A DNA stretch of 64,000 nt from Megalonaias nervosa (Eukaryota > Mollusca > Bivalvia > Unionida > Unionidae): assembly GCA_016617855.1 (NCBI GenBank), contig JAECUM010004323.1, positions 1 to 64,000 on the forward strand, given 5' to 3'. Position numbers and translations under genes: made by a program. Below, in pieces: positions 1-11,660 of this stretch. Numbering within the stretch: position 1 is the first letter of the stretch; each line of letters begins with the position of its first letter. Under the pieces are notes generated by a model. The model saw only the letters and a program-made list of their open reading frames with translations, searched no databases and had not been told where the DNA came from.

Positions 1-212
1 CTCAATCCATGGGGACTGATAACTTCTAGTGCATCACCCATAAGTCTGGTGCATTATGTGTAATGCTAATTATTAAAGTAAAACATGTACATAACACTAA
101 GCACTCCTGGAGAACAACCAATATCAACCAAACATTGATTTACTGTTATGTAACTGATGTACCATATTTCTTCTTATAAACGACCATCCAACAACAAAGT
201 TCCATAGAATCC
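1..212. other. Unique AT-rich sequence, no gene seen
   Basis: No open frame, splice-like exon or repeat stands out before the first minisatellite. Confidence 0.5.
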
Positions 213-370
213 ACATTGCTAAGCCCTTATAATGGAAAACTATCCTGTAACATTGCTATTAGCCCTTATCATGGAAAACTATCCTATACCATTGCTAAGT
301 TCTTGTCATAGAAAACTATCCTGCCTTATCATGGAAAACTGTAATATAAGTTTTTATAACATTGCTTAAC
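213..370. repeat. Degenerate ~39-bp minisatellite (about 4 units)
   Basis: The phrase CTTATMATGGAAAACTATCC recurs at about 40-bp spacing, followed by variants of an ACATTGCT block. The units are diverged and the last is partial. It lies immediately before a better preserved 39-bp array of unrelated sequence. Confidence 0.7.
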
Positions 371-470
371 TATCTTGCAGCACTGCAATGCTTGTGGGGT
401 GATTATTTATTGGAACATAAAACTTCCAACCTAAATTCTTATCTTTTCTTGGTAAATTTCAAAGACATAT

Positions 471-1265
471 ATGTACTCATGGCATTACATTTGAATCTGA
501 ATGACATACATGTACTCTTGGTATTACATTTGAATCTGAATAACATACATGTACTCTTGGTATTACATTTGAATCTGAATGACATACATGTACTCTTGGT
601 ATTACATTTGAATCTGAATGACATACAAGTACTCTTGGTATTATGTCTGAATCTGAATGACATACATGTACACTTGGTATTACATTTGAATCTGAATGAT
701 ATACATGTACTCTTGGCATTACATCTGAATCTGAATGACATACACATACTCCTGGCATTACATCTGAATCTGAATGACATACATGTACACTTGATATTAC
801 ATTTGAATCTGAATGACATACATGTACTCTTGGTATTACATCTGAATCTGAATGACATACACATACTCCTGGCATTACATCTGAATCTGAATGACATACA
901 TGTACACTTGGTATTACATTTGAATCTGAATGATATACATGTACTCTTGGCATTACATCTGAATCTGAATGACATACACATACACTTGATATTACATTTG
1001 AATCTGAATGACATACACGTACACTTGATATTACATTTGAATCTGAATGACATACAAGTACTCTTGGTATTACATCTGAATCTGAATGACATACACATAC
1101 TCCTGGTATTACATCTGAATCTGAATGACATACACGTACACTTGATATTACATTTGAATCTGAATGACATACAAGTACTCTTGGTATTATATTTGAATCT
1201 GAATGACATACATGTACTCTTGGTATTACATATATCTGAATCTGAATGACAAGTACTCTTGGTAT
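471..1265. repeat. 39-bp minisatellite, about 20 units
   Basis: The core TTGAATCTGAATGACATACA is repeated in register with a 39-bp period. The main variants are TTTGAA/TCTGAA and GTACTC/CATACTC/GTACAC. Because 39 is 13 codons, a long plus-strand frame (362-1249) reads as a 13-residue repeat (core LNLNDIHVLLVLH), and minus-strand frames are also open (439-1275 and 477-953). Frames open in several phases at once are the signature of an array with a multiple-of-three unit, so I do not call a gene. Variants are arranged non-randomly: a TCTGAATCTGAATGACATACACATACTCC unit recurs among the others, which suggests block duplication. Confidence 0.93.
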
Positions 1266-1765
1266 TGGTCAACATTAGGTAGGATTTGAACTACATGCTA
1301 GTATTATGGTCAGCACTAGGTGGGAAATGACCTACATGCTAGTGTCATGGTCAACACAAGGTGGGAATTAGCCTATATGCTAGTGTCATAATCAACATGT
1401 GGTGAGAATTGACCTACATGCTAGTGTAATGGTCAACGTCAGGTTGGAATTGATCTACATGCTAGTGTCATGCTCAAAATGATGTGGGAACTGACCTACG
1501 TGCAAATGTCATGGTCAACATATGGTGGGAATTGATCTATATGCTAGTGTCTTGGTCAACATGAGCATAAACCAACCTACATGCTAGTGTCATGGTCAAG
1601 ATTAGGTGCAAATTGACCAACATGCTAGTGTCATGATCAACATGTGGTGGGAATTGACCTACTGGTCAACATTAGGTGGGAACTGACCTACATGCCAGTG
1701 TCATGATCAAAATGTGGTGGGAATTGACCTACATGCTAGTGACATGGTCAACATTAGGTGGAAAC
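1266..1765. repeat. ~41-bp minisatellite, about 12 units
   Basis: Units carry GGTCAACAT, then AGGTGGGAATTGACC, then TACATGCTAGTGTCAT. Spacing is about 41 bp, with one shortened unit near 1650-1665. It directly abuts the 39-bp array, with no shared unit sequence. Confidence 0.9.
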
Positions 1766-1828
1766 AGACATATCTCTGAAGCTGAGATAACCACCCCTAC
1801 TCATTAGCATATTACATATAAAACTGTC

Positions 1829-2130
1829 AGCGCATCTGCCTCATTTGTGGGAGGTTGCAGGTTCGAACTCGGGCTGAGTTATACCAAAGACTTATAAAAA
1901 TGGTACTAGCAGCTACTTTGATTGGTGCTCAGCATTAAGAGATTAGTGTTAGGACTGGTCAGGTTGACGTCAGGATAATGTGTTTGGGTGGGACATGATG
2001 CTACATGTCTGCGGCAAGATGCCCCAGTGCTAGACATCAATAACAAACTGCCACACTGCAGAAATCGTAGTGATATGACTGGAAAATTGTTAAAGCTACG
2101 TTAAAAATCCAAATCATAGACACACTCATA
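1829..2130 (+). mobile_element. tRNA-derived SINE (family A), 5' truncated
   Basis: A tRNA-like part includes the B-box-like GGTTCGAACTC, followed by the family body (TTATAAAAATGGTACTAGCAG, then GCTCAGCATTAAGAG). The conserved 3' block contains GCCCCAGTGCTAGACATC and ends in TTAAAAATCCAAATCA plus a short CA-rich tail. The first bases of the tRNA head seen in the 44893 copy are missing. This is one of about ten family copies in the window. Confidence 0.85.
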
Positions 2131-3265
2131 TAAAATCACATAACTCATTTGAATTAGTGTTAATAATTTAATGCACACTGAAAATTTCATGAAAATTTGT
2201 GAAAAATATTAAGTTATGACAATATAATTTTTTATGTGATACAAAAAGTGGCAGCCATTAGGCCTTAATGTCTGAAAACTTTAAGACTGCATGTAAATCA
2301 TGTGATGCGAAACACCTTTGCCAGCTCAAGTACTGGTCAGTGGTCCATAGGTATTGGCACGTGTTTGAGTCCGACTGACATACATCAATACATTAATTAA
2401 ATCAATTCATAAATGTTAATGATCATTATGAATAGAATGTCATATGGTAAAGGACATAGTTTGAATCCATGCTATTTTAGTCAACAGTTTTAGTTCTAAT
2501 AGTGTTATGATTCAGAACACCATTGAAACATACAGCCTTAGACATGAAAAATGATTCATTTTCTTAATCCAAAATGCACTGAGCTTGAATACACTTTTAA
2601 CTGTGTGTAAAGTGACGAAACTGCAATTAATCTATTTAACATCTGTAGCAGCAAGAACCAGATGAGCTCTGTTAATACCATTATTCAATTGGGGGGGGGG
2701 ACTTGAGCAGAAAATCAGAGTAATTAATCCATTAGTGTAGAAAATAGGCAACTAAAATTCTTTAACAGTCTTTGCCCAATCCTGTAAATCCATGTTTTGA
2801 ATTTCTGAAGTCACTGCATGAACAAGCACTAGGAAATTTAGGACTGAAAAACATGCATGGTACTGTATGTACAGGCTAACTTCATTTTCAAACCAAATAT
2901 TGCTGCAAAGCACTGACTTATCACTGTGTCAGAATCATATCCCTGTCTCCCCTCCCCCTTCATTGTTCACCATTATCAACTTGAAGAAAGTTGAACTCTG
3001 AACATAAATATTTGAAAAATAATTGAATACTTTATGTCTGAAAAATATGTGAATACTGTTATGTTTGAAAAAAGTTTCACAACAAAACTTTCCAATCTAC
3101 ATCTCGTTTAAAAAAGGTCAAAGGTAGTACACAAACATGAATGATGTGATTGAGTGCATTGTTTTCTCTGAAAAACAGGATAAGAATGGTAAATCATATA
3201 CCTAAGCACATTTTGTAAACACATTTTAGGGGTGCTTACCGTAGACTTCTAAATAGGAAACCAAA
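2131..3265. other. Unique AT-rich stretch with a G10 tract
   Basis: There is no coding frame, convincing exon or recognised mobile element. A run of ten G occurs at 2691-2700. Confidence 0.5.
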
Positions 3266-3483
3266 TACCATACATGCTCATTAATGAGTCAGATCCAACT
3301 CCAAAATGCAGACCCAGATCTGCCATCACATAATGTGCTAGCAAATCTGGGTCTCTGTAGCTTGATAAGAGTAATCAGTACAACAAACTACAAAGACTCT
3401 GAACTGCCAGGACATTATGTCATAGCAGATTAGGGTCTACGTTATTTGAAGTTGGACCTGACATATAAGTTTGTATATACAGT
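3266..3483. mobile_element. Palindromic MITE (family P), copy 1
   Basis: The ends begin with TACCATACATGC and close with the inverted GTATATACAGTA. Subterminal blocks are inverted: AGTCAGATCCAACT on the left and AGTTGGACCTGAC on the right. The inside carries CAGATCTGCCATCACATAATG-type modules in both orientations. The length of about 218 bp matches the copy at 58768-58983. Confidence 0.75.
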
Positions 3484-4289
3484 ATGCCCAATGCATAAGC
3501 ACAAGAATAAGTCGATTATAATACCAAAGTGCAAGCCTGTCTTTCCAACAAACACATTTTATTCAACAATGCATCCCATACAAATGCCAGCATCAGCAAC
3601 TGATGTTGCTGCACATGGTCATATAATATGCAGTCACATATGGTACATCACAACAGATGTTGCTTGGTTGTTTAGAATGGCACTTTCAACACAATATCAT
3701 CTGCATCATGCCAAGGAAATGGGAGCCAAGTGCCTCTCCCAAGGACACACAGGCAGTCAACCTGGCTGGTCTACATCAGTTCCCATCACAAAATATGACT
3801 AAAGAAGAAAAAAAATATCAGATACATGTGCTATTTTACTCAGCTATCCTAGTTTTTTCTTTCTTAAGCAGAGTCCAGCTGTTGTCACCTAAACAACAGC
3901 TGGATTAAAAGTACTTAAGAACCCAACATTAACAGACAAAGCCTTCTCCAAATGCCATTTCAGTCATTATGAATTTGTAAGTTTATTTGCAGTTATATAA
4001 GTAATGTCTTGGCAGGAGTAAATTAGCAGCAAAACTCCGAAAATGTAAAAACCAGCCCCATTCTATGTATTCAATCATCTGGGAGAAATCACCGAAGGGC
4101 TTTTGTGAATTCATTTATTCTCATAAGTATCAATTGTTATTGCTTTTGCAAAACTAATTTTCTTAAAATGTGTGGTTTTCAGCAAACATTAGCTATGAAA
4201 AATGGTACTCCAGGACACATGATCTCATAACATATACCTGGGAAAAGTTTCACAAAAATCTCCCCATGTCAACAATACTAACATGAATG
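3484..4289. other. Mostly unique sequence with a tRNA-Met-type SINE fragment
   Basis: Bases about 3676-3790 (AATGGCACTTTCAACACAAT, then CCCAAGGACACACAGGCAG) resemble the body of the minus-strand SINE near 55800-55990. The tRNA head is missing. The overlapping open frames at 3446-3908 run through the SINE fragment and MITE sequence and are not protein-like. The rest shows nothing. Confidence 0.45.
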
Positions 4290-5210
4290 GCACATTTATG
4301 CTCACCCTTTGTTACTAGTCCTGTTTGTATTATACTAGTAAAGTATGGTTGACCTGGAAGATTACTGACCAAGGGGTCTTCATGACCTTCACCTTTGGTT
4401 CTGAACTAAACCTGATGTGCAGAAACCACTATTTTCTTATTACCATAACCACTGACCTTTAGACTCCAAAAATATCTAATTTTTTTTTTAATTACCTTAA
4501 CAAAAGTTATTCTGCAAAACTCCATTATTCTTCATGCCACAATGACATTGGTTTTTGACCCCAAAATCAATAGGCCTCTTCCATAACTTTAATACAAGAC
4601 TTCTTCAAACTTTAGTCAAGGTATTAAAGTTATTATCCGGAAATAGCTTTCTTCTTTTGGTCAAAGTGACCTTGAATGTTGACCTTTTTACCACAGTATC
4701 AATAGGTTCTTTCTTACTAACTAAACATGTAAGTAATTTCCATATGATCTTTGACCTTTTGACCCCAATATCAACAGGCTTCTTTCTTTACCAATATGCA
4801 AACCATCCACAAAATTTAGTCAGAATATGTGATGTAGAAATGTTATTATTTAGAAAACAATTTATCATCTTTCAGTTGCAGTATTCATAACATTTGACAT
4901 TTTGACCCTGAAATCAATAGGGTTCTTTCTTACCCCAAGTGCCATCCATCCACAATGTATACTTCCTTCCTGTGATATGGTATCGCAGTATTCAAATTTT
5001 TCAGCATTTTTCTACATAGTACCACCCACTGTGAGCTTATCTTATGCACACTGGATGACCATAGTTCTGCATCACCATTTGATTTCGGGAAAATGTTGGA
5101 ATTGCTGGCGAGTACACTATTATAAAAATGCATCCATGAATATCACTGTTTCCAAACATGGCCGTACCCCATGTTCTCAAATAGAATCTATATCTTCCTA
5201 AAATCAATAA
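4290..5210. repeat. Dispersed GACCTT-rich repeat block
   Basis: There are repeated diverged units of about 130-180 bp. Each has CAAAGTGACCTT..., TTTGACC, a 'CAATAGG(C/T)TTCTTTCTTACC' block and 'GTGCAAACCATCCACAAA'. The same phrases recur at 5960-6210 and 56760-57000. The open frames at 4555-5201 are translations of these repeats. Confidence 0.7.
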
Positions 5211-5959
5211 CACTGTAACAAATCAGATAACCATTTTGTCATCTGATAATGTCCAATGATGCTATACATGATTCAGATCACATGATTACCATATTTGTCA
5301 AGAAGGAAAAGATCAAATCTATGGTAGCATACAAGAGTACAAATGTTATGTTAACGTTTTCTGCTGGCTTTTGCTATTGACAGGCGTTGAATTAAAAACT
5401 TTTTCTGTACATGATTTATTACTTTTCGTTGGAACACCTGGAGATGTTTATACAGTCTGCTGTCATTATGTACTTTCATGCTCATTTTGGTGGGCTCATT
5501 CTCACTGACACTCACGGCCCCACTCCCCTCTCACTAATGATTACATATGCATTTCTTTAATTCTCTCACATAAGTTTCTCTTGTTGGAGCACAAAAATGA
5601 CAGAGTGAGGTCCATGGAAGTAGCATCTGTTTTTCAAGTTGATTTACAACATATATCAAGTTTCCAAAATTAGGACAAGTACCATCATACAAATACTTTC
5701 TGATATTGCCACAATATCAGAGTAACTCTCCTTGCATAACCTGGAATCTAAATGGCGTCTGTTTATCAAACATATCCCGCAATCATGTGATTATAGGGCA
5801 AAGAACAATAAATATACATACATAGTATCTTGAAAGGTCAGTGTCTTTATTTGCTTATTTGCCGATCATTAACTTTAAGACCCACAATATCATAGCTCTC
5901 CGGGCTAACTGTAGATAGTCGAGAATTTGCATTTTTTGTACTGAAATCATAAACCTTCT
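5211..5959. other. Unique sequence, nothing recognised
   Basis: AT-rich DNA without a coding frame, tandem array or recognised element. Confidence 0.45.
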
Positions 5960-6260
5960 TTCAGTCAGTGACCTTTACCTTTCATCTTTGACCACAATAC
6001 TGACAGGCTTCTTTCTTACCCCTTGTGCAAATCATCCACAAAGTTGGTAACTAGAGATGGTTGACAACTCAAGTTTTTGTGTTGACACCATTTTTCTTCT
6101 TTCAAAGTGACCTTAACCTTTGACCTTTTTGACAACTAAATTTATAGCCCTCTTCTTTACCCTATGTGCATGCCATCCACAAAGATTAGGGGCTGTACAT
6201 TTTGGACAACCTCATTTAATATGCAAAAACAAAATTGGCAATGGATAGAAAGACATCTTA
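5960..6260. repeat. Dispersed GACCTT-rich repeat, second block
   Basis: Two diverged units carry GTGACCTTTACCTTTCATCTTTGACC or equivalent, 'AGGCTTCTTTCTTACCCC', and 'GTGCAAATCATCCACAAAG'. The family is the same as at 4290-5210. Confidence 0.65.
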
Positions 6261-6390
6261 ACTTGATAACTCTGCCTTATGGCTGGCATGCAAAAAGTTA
6301 TAGGCCAGACAAGCAAACATTAATTGACAGATAGAAAATACAGTAACATGATATTCCCAACTTAAGACAGATGCATAAAAATTACTTGAA

Positions 6391-6431
6391 AAATAAATAG
6401 ATAAATAAATAAATAAATAAATAAATAATAA
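6391..6431. repeat. (AAAT)n microsatellite
   Basis: Nearly perfect AAAT repeats with one AGAT interruption. Confidence 0.95.
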
Positions 6432-6935
6432 AGACCGAAAGTAACAATGTTAAAATGTTTGTAACTGCTTTGTAGTTGTCTTTCAACTTCTTTTGGAATC
6501 CTAACATGGGATTGCTGATTTTTTAAAATTTTATACCCTCAAAAATAACCTTTGCAGTGCTTTTGTATATTAAGACTTTATGAATTTGCATTGAGCTGCC
6601 TGATTAGTTCCAGGAATATCAGCATAATTAAGCTATTAAAAAAACTGCGACCTGGGTCAATAGAATCCTCTATTCATGGAAAAGGAGACAATTAACAGCA
6701 AAAATGTACACTATAGCACCAACTTTCTTTAAAAAGATTATCAAACACTATATCAATGGTGACATCAAACTGCAGGCTGCTTCTTTATTAAAACAATTCG
6801 CTGACCTTGGCCTGCATGTTGAGTCCACCTCTGTGTCACATTCCAACTCTGAAGACGGTCATTATAAAATGGTATTGAAATAAAAAGGAAGTAAAAATCT
6901 TGAACATTGAGGTTAATCTATATTGTGGATTGACA
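6432..6935. other. Unique sequence, nothing recognised
   Basis: No gene, array or mobile element was identified between the microsatellite and the 68-bp array. Confidence 0.45.
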
Positions 6936-7380
6936 AAGATGGAAACACACACAGATGCCAGAGTGGCTGCTATTTCAAGCCTCCACCAAAAGTGGGCCTG
7001 AAAATTAGATTGAGATAAACACAGATGACAAAATGGCTGCTGTTTCAAGCTTCTGCCAAGGTGGGCTTGACAAATAGATGGATCCAAAAGATGCCAAACT
7101 GGCTGCTACGTCAAGCTTCATTCAAGGTGGGGTTGACAAATTGATGGAGACACACCCAGATGCCAAAGTAGCTGCTAAGTCAAGTTTCTGTCATGGTGGG
7201 CTTGACAAATAGATCTTTGAACAGCATTATGCTGACATAAAGATGGGTTCAGAGATGCCAAAATGGTTGCTACATCAAACTTCCACAAAGGTGGGCTTTA
7301 CAAATAGATGGAGACACACACGATGCCAAATTGGTTGCTATGTCAACTTTCCACTAAAGTGGGCTTGACAAATAGATTGT
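6936..7380. repeat. Degenerate ~68-bp tandem repeat, about 6 units
   Basis: The phrase GATGCCAAANTGGCTGCTA recurs near 6954, 7023, 7089, 7158, 7253 and 7321. Each copy is followed by TCAAGCTTC...CAAGGTGGGCTTGACAAATAGATGGA. One interval is longer, about 95 bp. Frames across it (6836-7087 minus and 7308-7517 plus) are incidental. Confidence 0.85.
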
Positions 7381-7684
7381 GCAAAAGCATAATCCTGACA
7401 CCAGTAAACCATTCAGTTTTGGTCTGCATGGTCTGTACAGTAGTGTTTTTCTATGCCGTATCTAACGAAATAATGCAAATCATTTGGAAATTATTAGTTC
7501 TTAGTTTAACTAATTAATTCTAAACCTAAAATACCTTCAAACAATCATGAACCCTGTGAAACCAAGTTCAAAATAAACATTCAATTTCCAGGATAAGGGC
7601 AAAAACAATCTTTAGTGCTTCTTCCTTTGACGTTAACATCAAACTTTTTAAAGATTTTATTCTTTTCCAAAGACATTACTGTCG
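7381..7684. other. Unique sequence, nothing recognised
   Basis: A short AT-rich spacer between the 68-bp array and a MITE. Confidence 0.4.
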
Positions 7685-7876
7685 ATACTTGCTTATTAGT
7701 GAGTCCAACTGCAAACACAGACCCCAATCTGCCATCACATAATGTACCAGAAGTTCAGGGTCTATGCTGTTTGTTCAACCTGTTACTCCTAACAAACTGC
7801 ATAGACCCAGATCTGCTAGTGCATTCTGCAATGGCAGCTTGCAGATGGATTTGACTTATAAGCAAGAATATCTGGT
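7685..7876. mobile_element. Palindromic MITE (family P), copy 2
   Basis: The left end ATACTTGCTTATTAGTGAGT and the right end ACTTATAAGCAAGAATAT are inverted relative to each other. Internal inverted modules are CAATCTGCCATCACATAATG on the left and CAGATCTGCTAGTGCATTCTG on the right. The open frame at 7615-7854 is read from this element. Confidence 0.8.
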
Positions 7877-8311
7877 AAATAAATGAAAAAATATCTACCC
7901 ACATGTGCTAATAATCTCTCCTAAAGTTTTTATCAGGTAAACACTTCCAGTTTAATGTCTTTTGAAGTTTATTTGAAAAACTTAAAACAGTTCTTTTTTT
8001 CTTTGTCCTGATTAGCTTGCATGGAGTTCTTCATCTGATACCAAACAAATCTACAATCTAATATATCACAAAAGCTTGCCGATACATCATTTATTTCTAC
8101 TTTTTTGTTAATGATATGCAAGACTTCCACCTGAGTATCCAATATTTGCTTGCTATAATGCAACAAACACATACACACATGTGCACACACACAACAGTGT
8201 AGACTACATCAGTATATGTATAAAGCACTTCAGTGTCTTCAGCTAGCTGTGTTCCACTTGTGAATTCAAGTAAGCAGCATAAATAACAACTCTGATCCAC
8301 AACCAAATTTT
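7877..8311. other. Unique sequence before the 46-bp array
   Basis: No gene is seen. A short CA-rich stretch lies at 8166-8193. Confidence 0.45.
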
Positions 8312-9912
8312 GTGATCATAGATCTTGGTCTACACTGTTTGTAGGTGGTTACACATCATTATGGTCATCTTGGTTTACATTGTTTGTAGATGAGTACACA
8401 TCATTATGGTAGATTTTGGTCTACACTGTTTGTATGTGGGTACACATCATTATGGTAGATCTTGGTCCACATTGTTTGTAGGTGTGTACACATCATTATG
8501 GTAGATCTTGGTCTACATTATTTATATGTGGATACACATCATTATGGTGGATCTTGGTCTACACTGTTTGTATGTGTGTACACATCATTATGGCAGATCT
8601 TGGTTTACACTGTTTGTAGGTGTGTACACATGATTATGGTAGATCTTGGTCTACACTGTTTGTATGTGGGTACACATCATTATGGTGGATCTTGGTCTAC
8701 ACTGTTTGTATGTGTGTACACATCATTATGGTAGATTTTGGTCTACACTGTTTGTATGTGGGTACACATCATTATGGTAGATCTTGGTTTACACTGTTTG
8801 TATGGGTGTACATATCATTATAGTAGATCTTGGTCTACACTGTTTGTATGTGTATACACATCATTATGGTAGATCTTGGTCTACACTGTTTGTATGTGTG
8901 TACACATCATCATGGTAGATCTTGGTTTACACTGTTTGTATGTGGGTACACATCATTATGGTGGATCTTGGTCTACACTGTTTGTATCTGTGTACACATC
9001 ATTATGGTAGATCTTGTTCTACACTATTTGTATGTGTGTACACATCATTATAGTAGATCTTGGTTTACACTGTTTGTATCTATGTACTCATCATTATCGT
9101 AGATCTTGGTCTACACTGTTTGTAGGTGTATACACATCATTATGGTGGATCTTGGTTTATACTGTTTGTATGGGTGTACATATCATTATAGTAGATCTTG
9201 GTCTACACTGTTTGTATGTGGGTACATATCATTATGGTATATCTTGGGCTACACTGTTTGTATGTGGGTACAAATCATTATGGTAGATCTTGGTCTACAC
9301 TGTTTGTAGGTGTGTACACATCATTATGGTGGATCTTGGTTTACACTGTTTGTATGGGTGTGCATATCATTATAGTAGATCTTGGTCTACACTGTTTGCA
9401 TGTGGGTACACATCATTATGGTGGATCGTGGTCTACACTGTTTGTATCTGTGTACACATCATTATGGTAGATCTTGGTCTACATTGTTTGTATGTGGGTA
9501 CACATCATTATGGTGGATCTTGGTCTACATTGTTTGCGTGTGGGTACACATCATTATGGTAGATCTTAGTCTACATTGTTTGTAGGTGTGTATACATCAT
9601 TATGGTAGATCTTGGTCTACACTGTTTGTATGTGTGTACACATCATTATAGTGGATCTTGGTTTACACTGTATGTGTGTACATATCATTATGGTAGATCT
9701 TGGTCTACACTGTTTGTATCTGTGTACACATCATTATGTAGATCTTCGTCTACACTGTTTGTAGGTATGTACACATCATTACGGTAGATCATGATTTACA
9801 CTGCATCTGTGTACACATCATTATGGTAGATCATGGTTTACAGTGTAGGTGGGTACACATCATTATGGTAGATCCTGGTCTACCCTGGAAATAAGTACAC
9901 ATTATGATGCAT
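8312..9912. repeat. 46-bp minisatellite, about 34 units
   Basis: The unit core TACACATCATTATGGTAGAT is followed by CTTGGTCTACACTGTTTGTA and a variable GT-rich linker (TGTGTG, TGGG, GGTG). Each unit contains GTAGATCTTGGTCTAC, whose ends GTAGA/TCTAC are self-complementary. Since 46 is not a multiple of three, reading frames rotate. This yields a ladder of overlapping frames offset by 92 bp (for example 8462-8734, 9014-9286 and 9290-9562), which are not genes. Confidence 0.95.
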
Positions 9913-10077
9913 TTTCATTAATTTTACAAATGCAAGTGTTTTGCACAAAAGTAGGAGTTTTTTTAATATATTTGTTTTACTTCACATTTATTTATTACCT
10001 GAATATAAAGGGTGCTAGCAGCAAACTTGCTGGGGTAAATCCCTAGACCCTGGCACCTAATGACACCACTGTGATGT
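9913..10077. other. Short unique spacer between two related arrays
   Basis: AT-rich sequence without array units separates the 46-bp and 44-bp arrays. It may be an insertion or a remnant. Confidence 0.5.
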
Positions 10078-10738
10078 AATGATAGATCTCTCTCTGCACT
10101 GTTTATAGGTGGATAAACATCATTATGTGACAGTAGATCTTGGTCTACACTGTAGGTGGGTACACATTATGTGACTGTAGACCTTAGTCTACACTGTAGG
10201 TGGGTACACGTTATGTGACTATAGATATTGGTCTACACTGTAGGTGGGTAACATTATGTGACTTTAGATCTTGGTCTACACTGTAGATGGATACACATTA
10301 TGTGACAGTAGATCTTGGTCTACACTGTAGGTGGGTACACATTATGTGACTTTAGACCTTGGTCTACAGTGTAGGTGGATACACATTATGTGACTTTAGA
10401 TCTTGGTCTACACTGTAGGTGGGTACACATTATGTGACTGTAGACCCTAGTCTACACTGTAGGTGGGTACACGTTATGCGACTATAGATATTGGTCTACA
10501 TTGTAGGTGGATACACATTATGTGACTGTAGACCTTAGTCTACACTGTAGGTGAGTACACGTTATGCGACTATAGATATTGGTCTACATTGTAGGTGGAT
10601 ACACATTATGTGGCTGTAGATCTTGGTACACACTGTAGGTCGGTACACATTATGTGACTGTAGATCTTGGTCTACACTGTAGGTGGGTACACATTATATG
10701 CCTAGATCTTGGTCAACACTGTTAAGTGGGTACACATC
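10078..10738. repeat. ~44-bp minisatellite, about 15 units, related to the 46-bp array
   Basis: Units read GTAGATCTTGGTCTACACTG, then TAGGTGGGTACACATTATGTGACT. They share the TAGATCTTGGTCTACACTGT core with the preceding array but lose TTTG and gain GTGACT. Two sub-variants (TAGATATTGGTCTACA and TAGACCTTAGTCTACACTGT) recur as a pair near 10180-10240, 10440-10500 and 10530-10590. Confidence 0.92.
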
Positions 10739-11530
10739 TGTAATGTGTCGAATTTTGAAGAAGTACTGAATCTTCAAATTGAATAAATTGTGCATTAAAA
10801 TTTTATCATAGTCAAGCCAGAAAAGTCTTTGAGAAAGGCCACTTCAATATTTCCCTTATTTCATCTCTGAAACATAAAAGGACGTATGTTTAAGGTTCAG
10901 TAGAATTGACCCAGTCATTGTAACGGTATCTTGGCAGACAGTACATTAGAATTACTGACCGTATCTGTTTGTAAAGGACCGCATGTCAAATAATTGATCT
11001 TCAAAGGAAAGTTGATCGCATCGTATTCTAGGCTGTCAAAATCTGATGAAAGACATGGTTATTTTGGGGAAAATTTAAGAACAGTTGCTTTCAATTGGTC
11101 AGTTAAAATTAAGGCCTACACTTTGGCAGTTAAGGGAGTTTAAATTTACCAACCTTAGTCAAAGTTCTTTAGTCAGAAATTTTGCTTGAGAGAAGACAGG
11201 TTGACTCCGTGGGAAACCTAAAAGAATAGTGTTTTCCCTTGTTAACAAGTAAAGAGGCCAGACAGCTGTCTTGAAAGGAAAAGACAGGCTATAGTGCTAG
11301 GACACACGATTGTGTGGAAAAGAAACAGCATTAAGGTACGCAATTTTAATTTCCATGTAATTTTCTGTTTTATTTGTTTGGGTTTATGCAAATGTGTTTG
11401 ATATGCTTATGATCCATGCTATGTATCGTTTATTCAATTTCGTAGAAACCTGTTGATATGCTAGAGTTGTTATGCAATTTATTTCTTTAATTTTACTGTT
11501 ATTAGTTCATTGATAGAATTGACGGATTGC
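10739..11530. other. Low-repeat island; possible non-coding 5' exon
   Basis: This stretch has no obvious repeat homology to the rest of the window and no long open frame. A good donor-like junction, CATTAAG then GTACGC, sits at 11334/11335. It could be the 5' exon of a non-coding transcript or an unrecognised retroelement. Nothing more can be shown from sequence. Confidence 0.25.
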
Positions 11531-11660
11531 ATGTAATCCAAATATTCAAATGTGTAGTATTTCATAGGGATTTATGATGTAATCCAAATATTCAAATGTG
11601 TAGTATTTCAGAGGGATTTATGAATTTATCCAAATATTCAAATGTGTAGAATTTCTTATG
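11531..11660. repeat. 46-bp tandem triplication interrupted by a transposon
   Basis: Three units start with ATGTAATCCAAATATTCAAA at 11531 and 11577, with a variant near 11622, spaced 46 bp apart. A further unit start (ATGATGTAATTTCC) appears right after the hAT element ends. The element therefore landed at the edge of this array. Confidence 0.85.

Noticed and set aside
362..1249. 295-codon plus frame and overlapping minus frames
   Set aside because: It is the translation of a 39-bp array, open in several frames and on both strands because 39 is a multiple of three. No start context, splice signal or non-repeat domain.
8462..9787. Series of 60-90-codon plus frames rich in Tyr, Cys and His
   Set aside because: They recur at 92-bp offsets through the 46-bp array and all translate the same unit in rotating frames.
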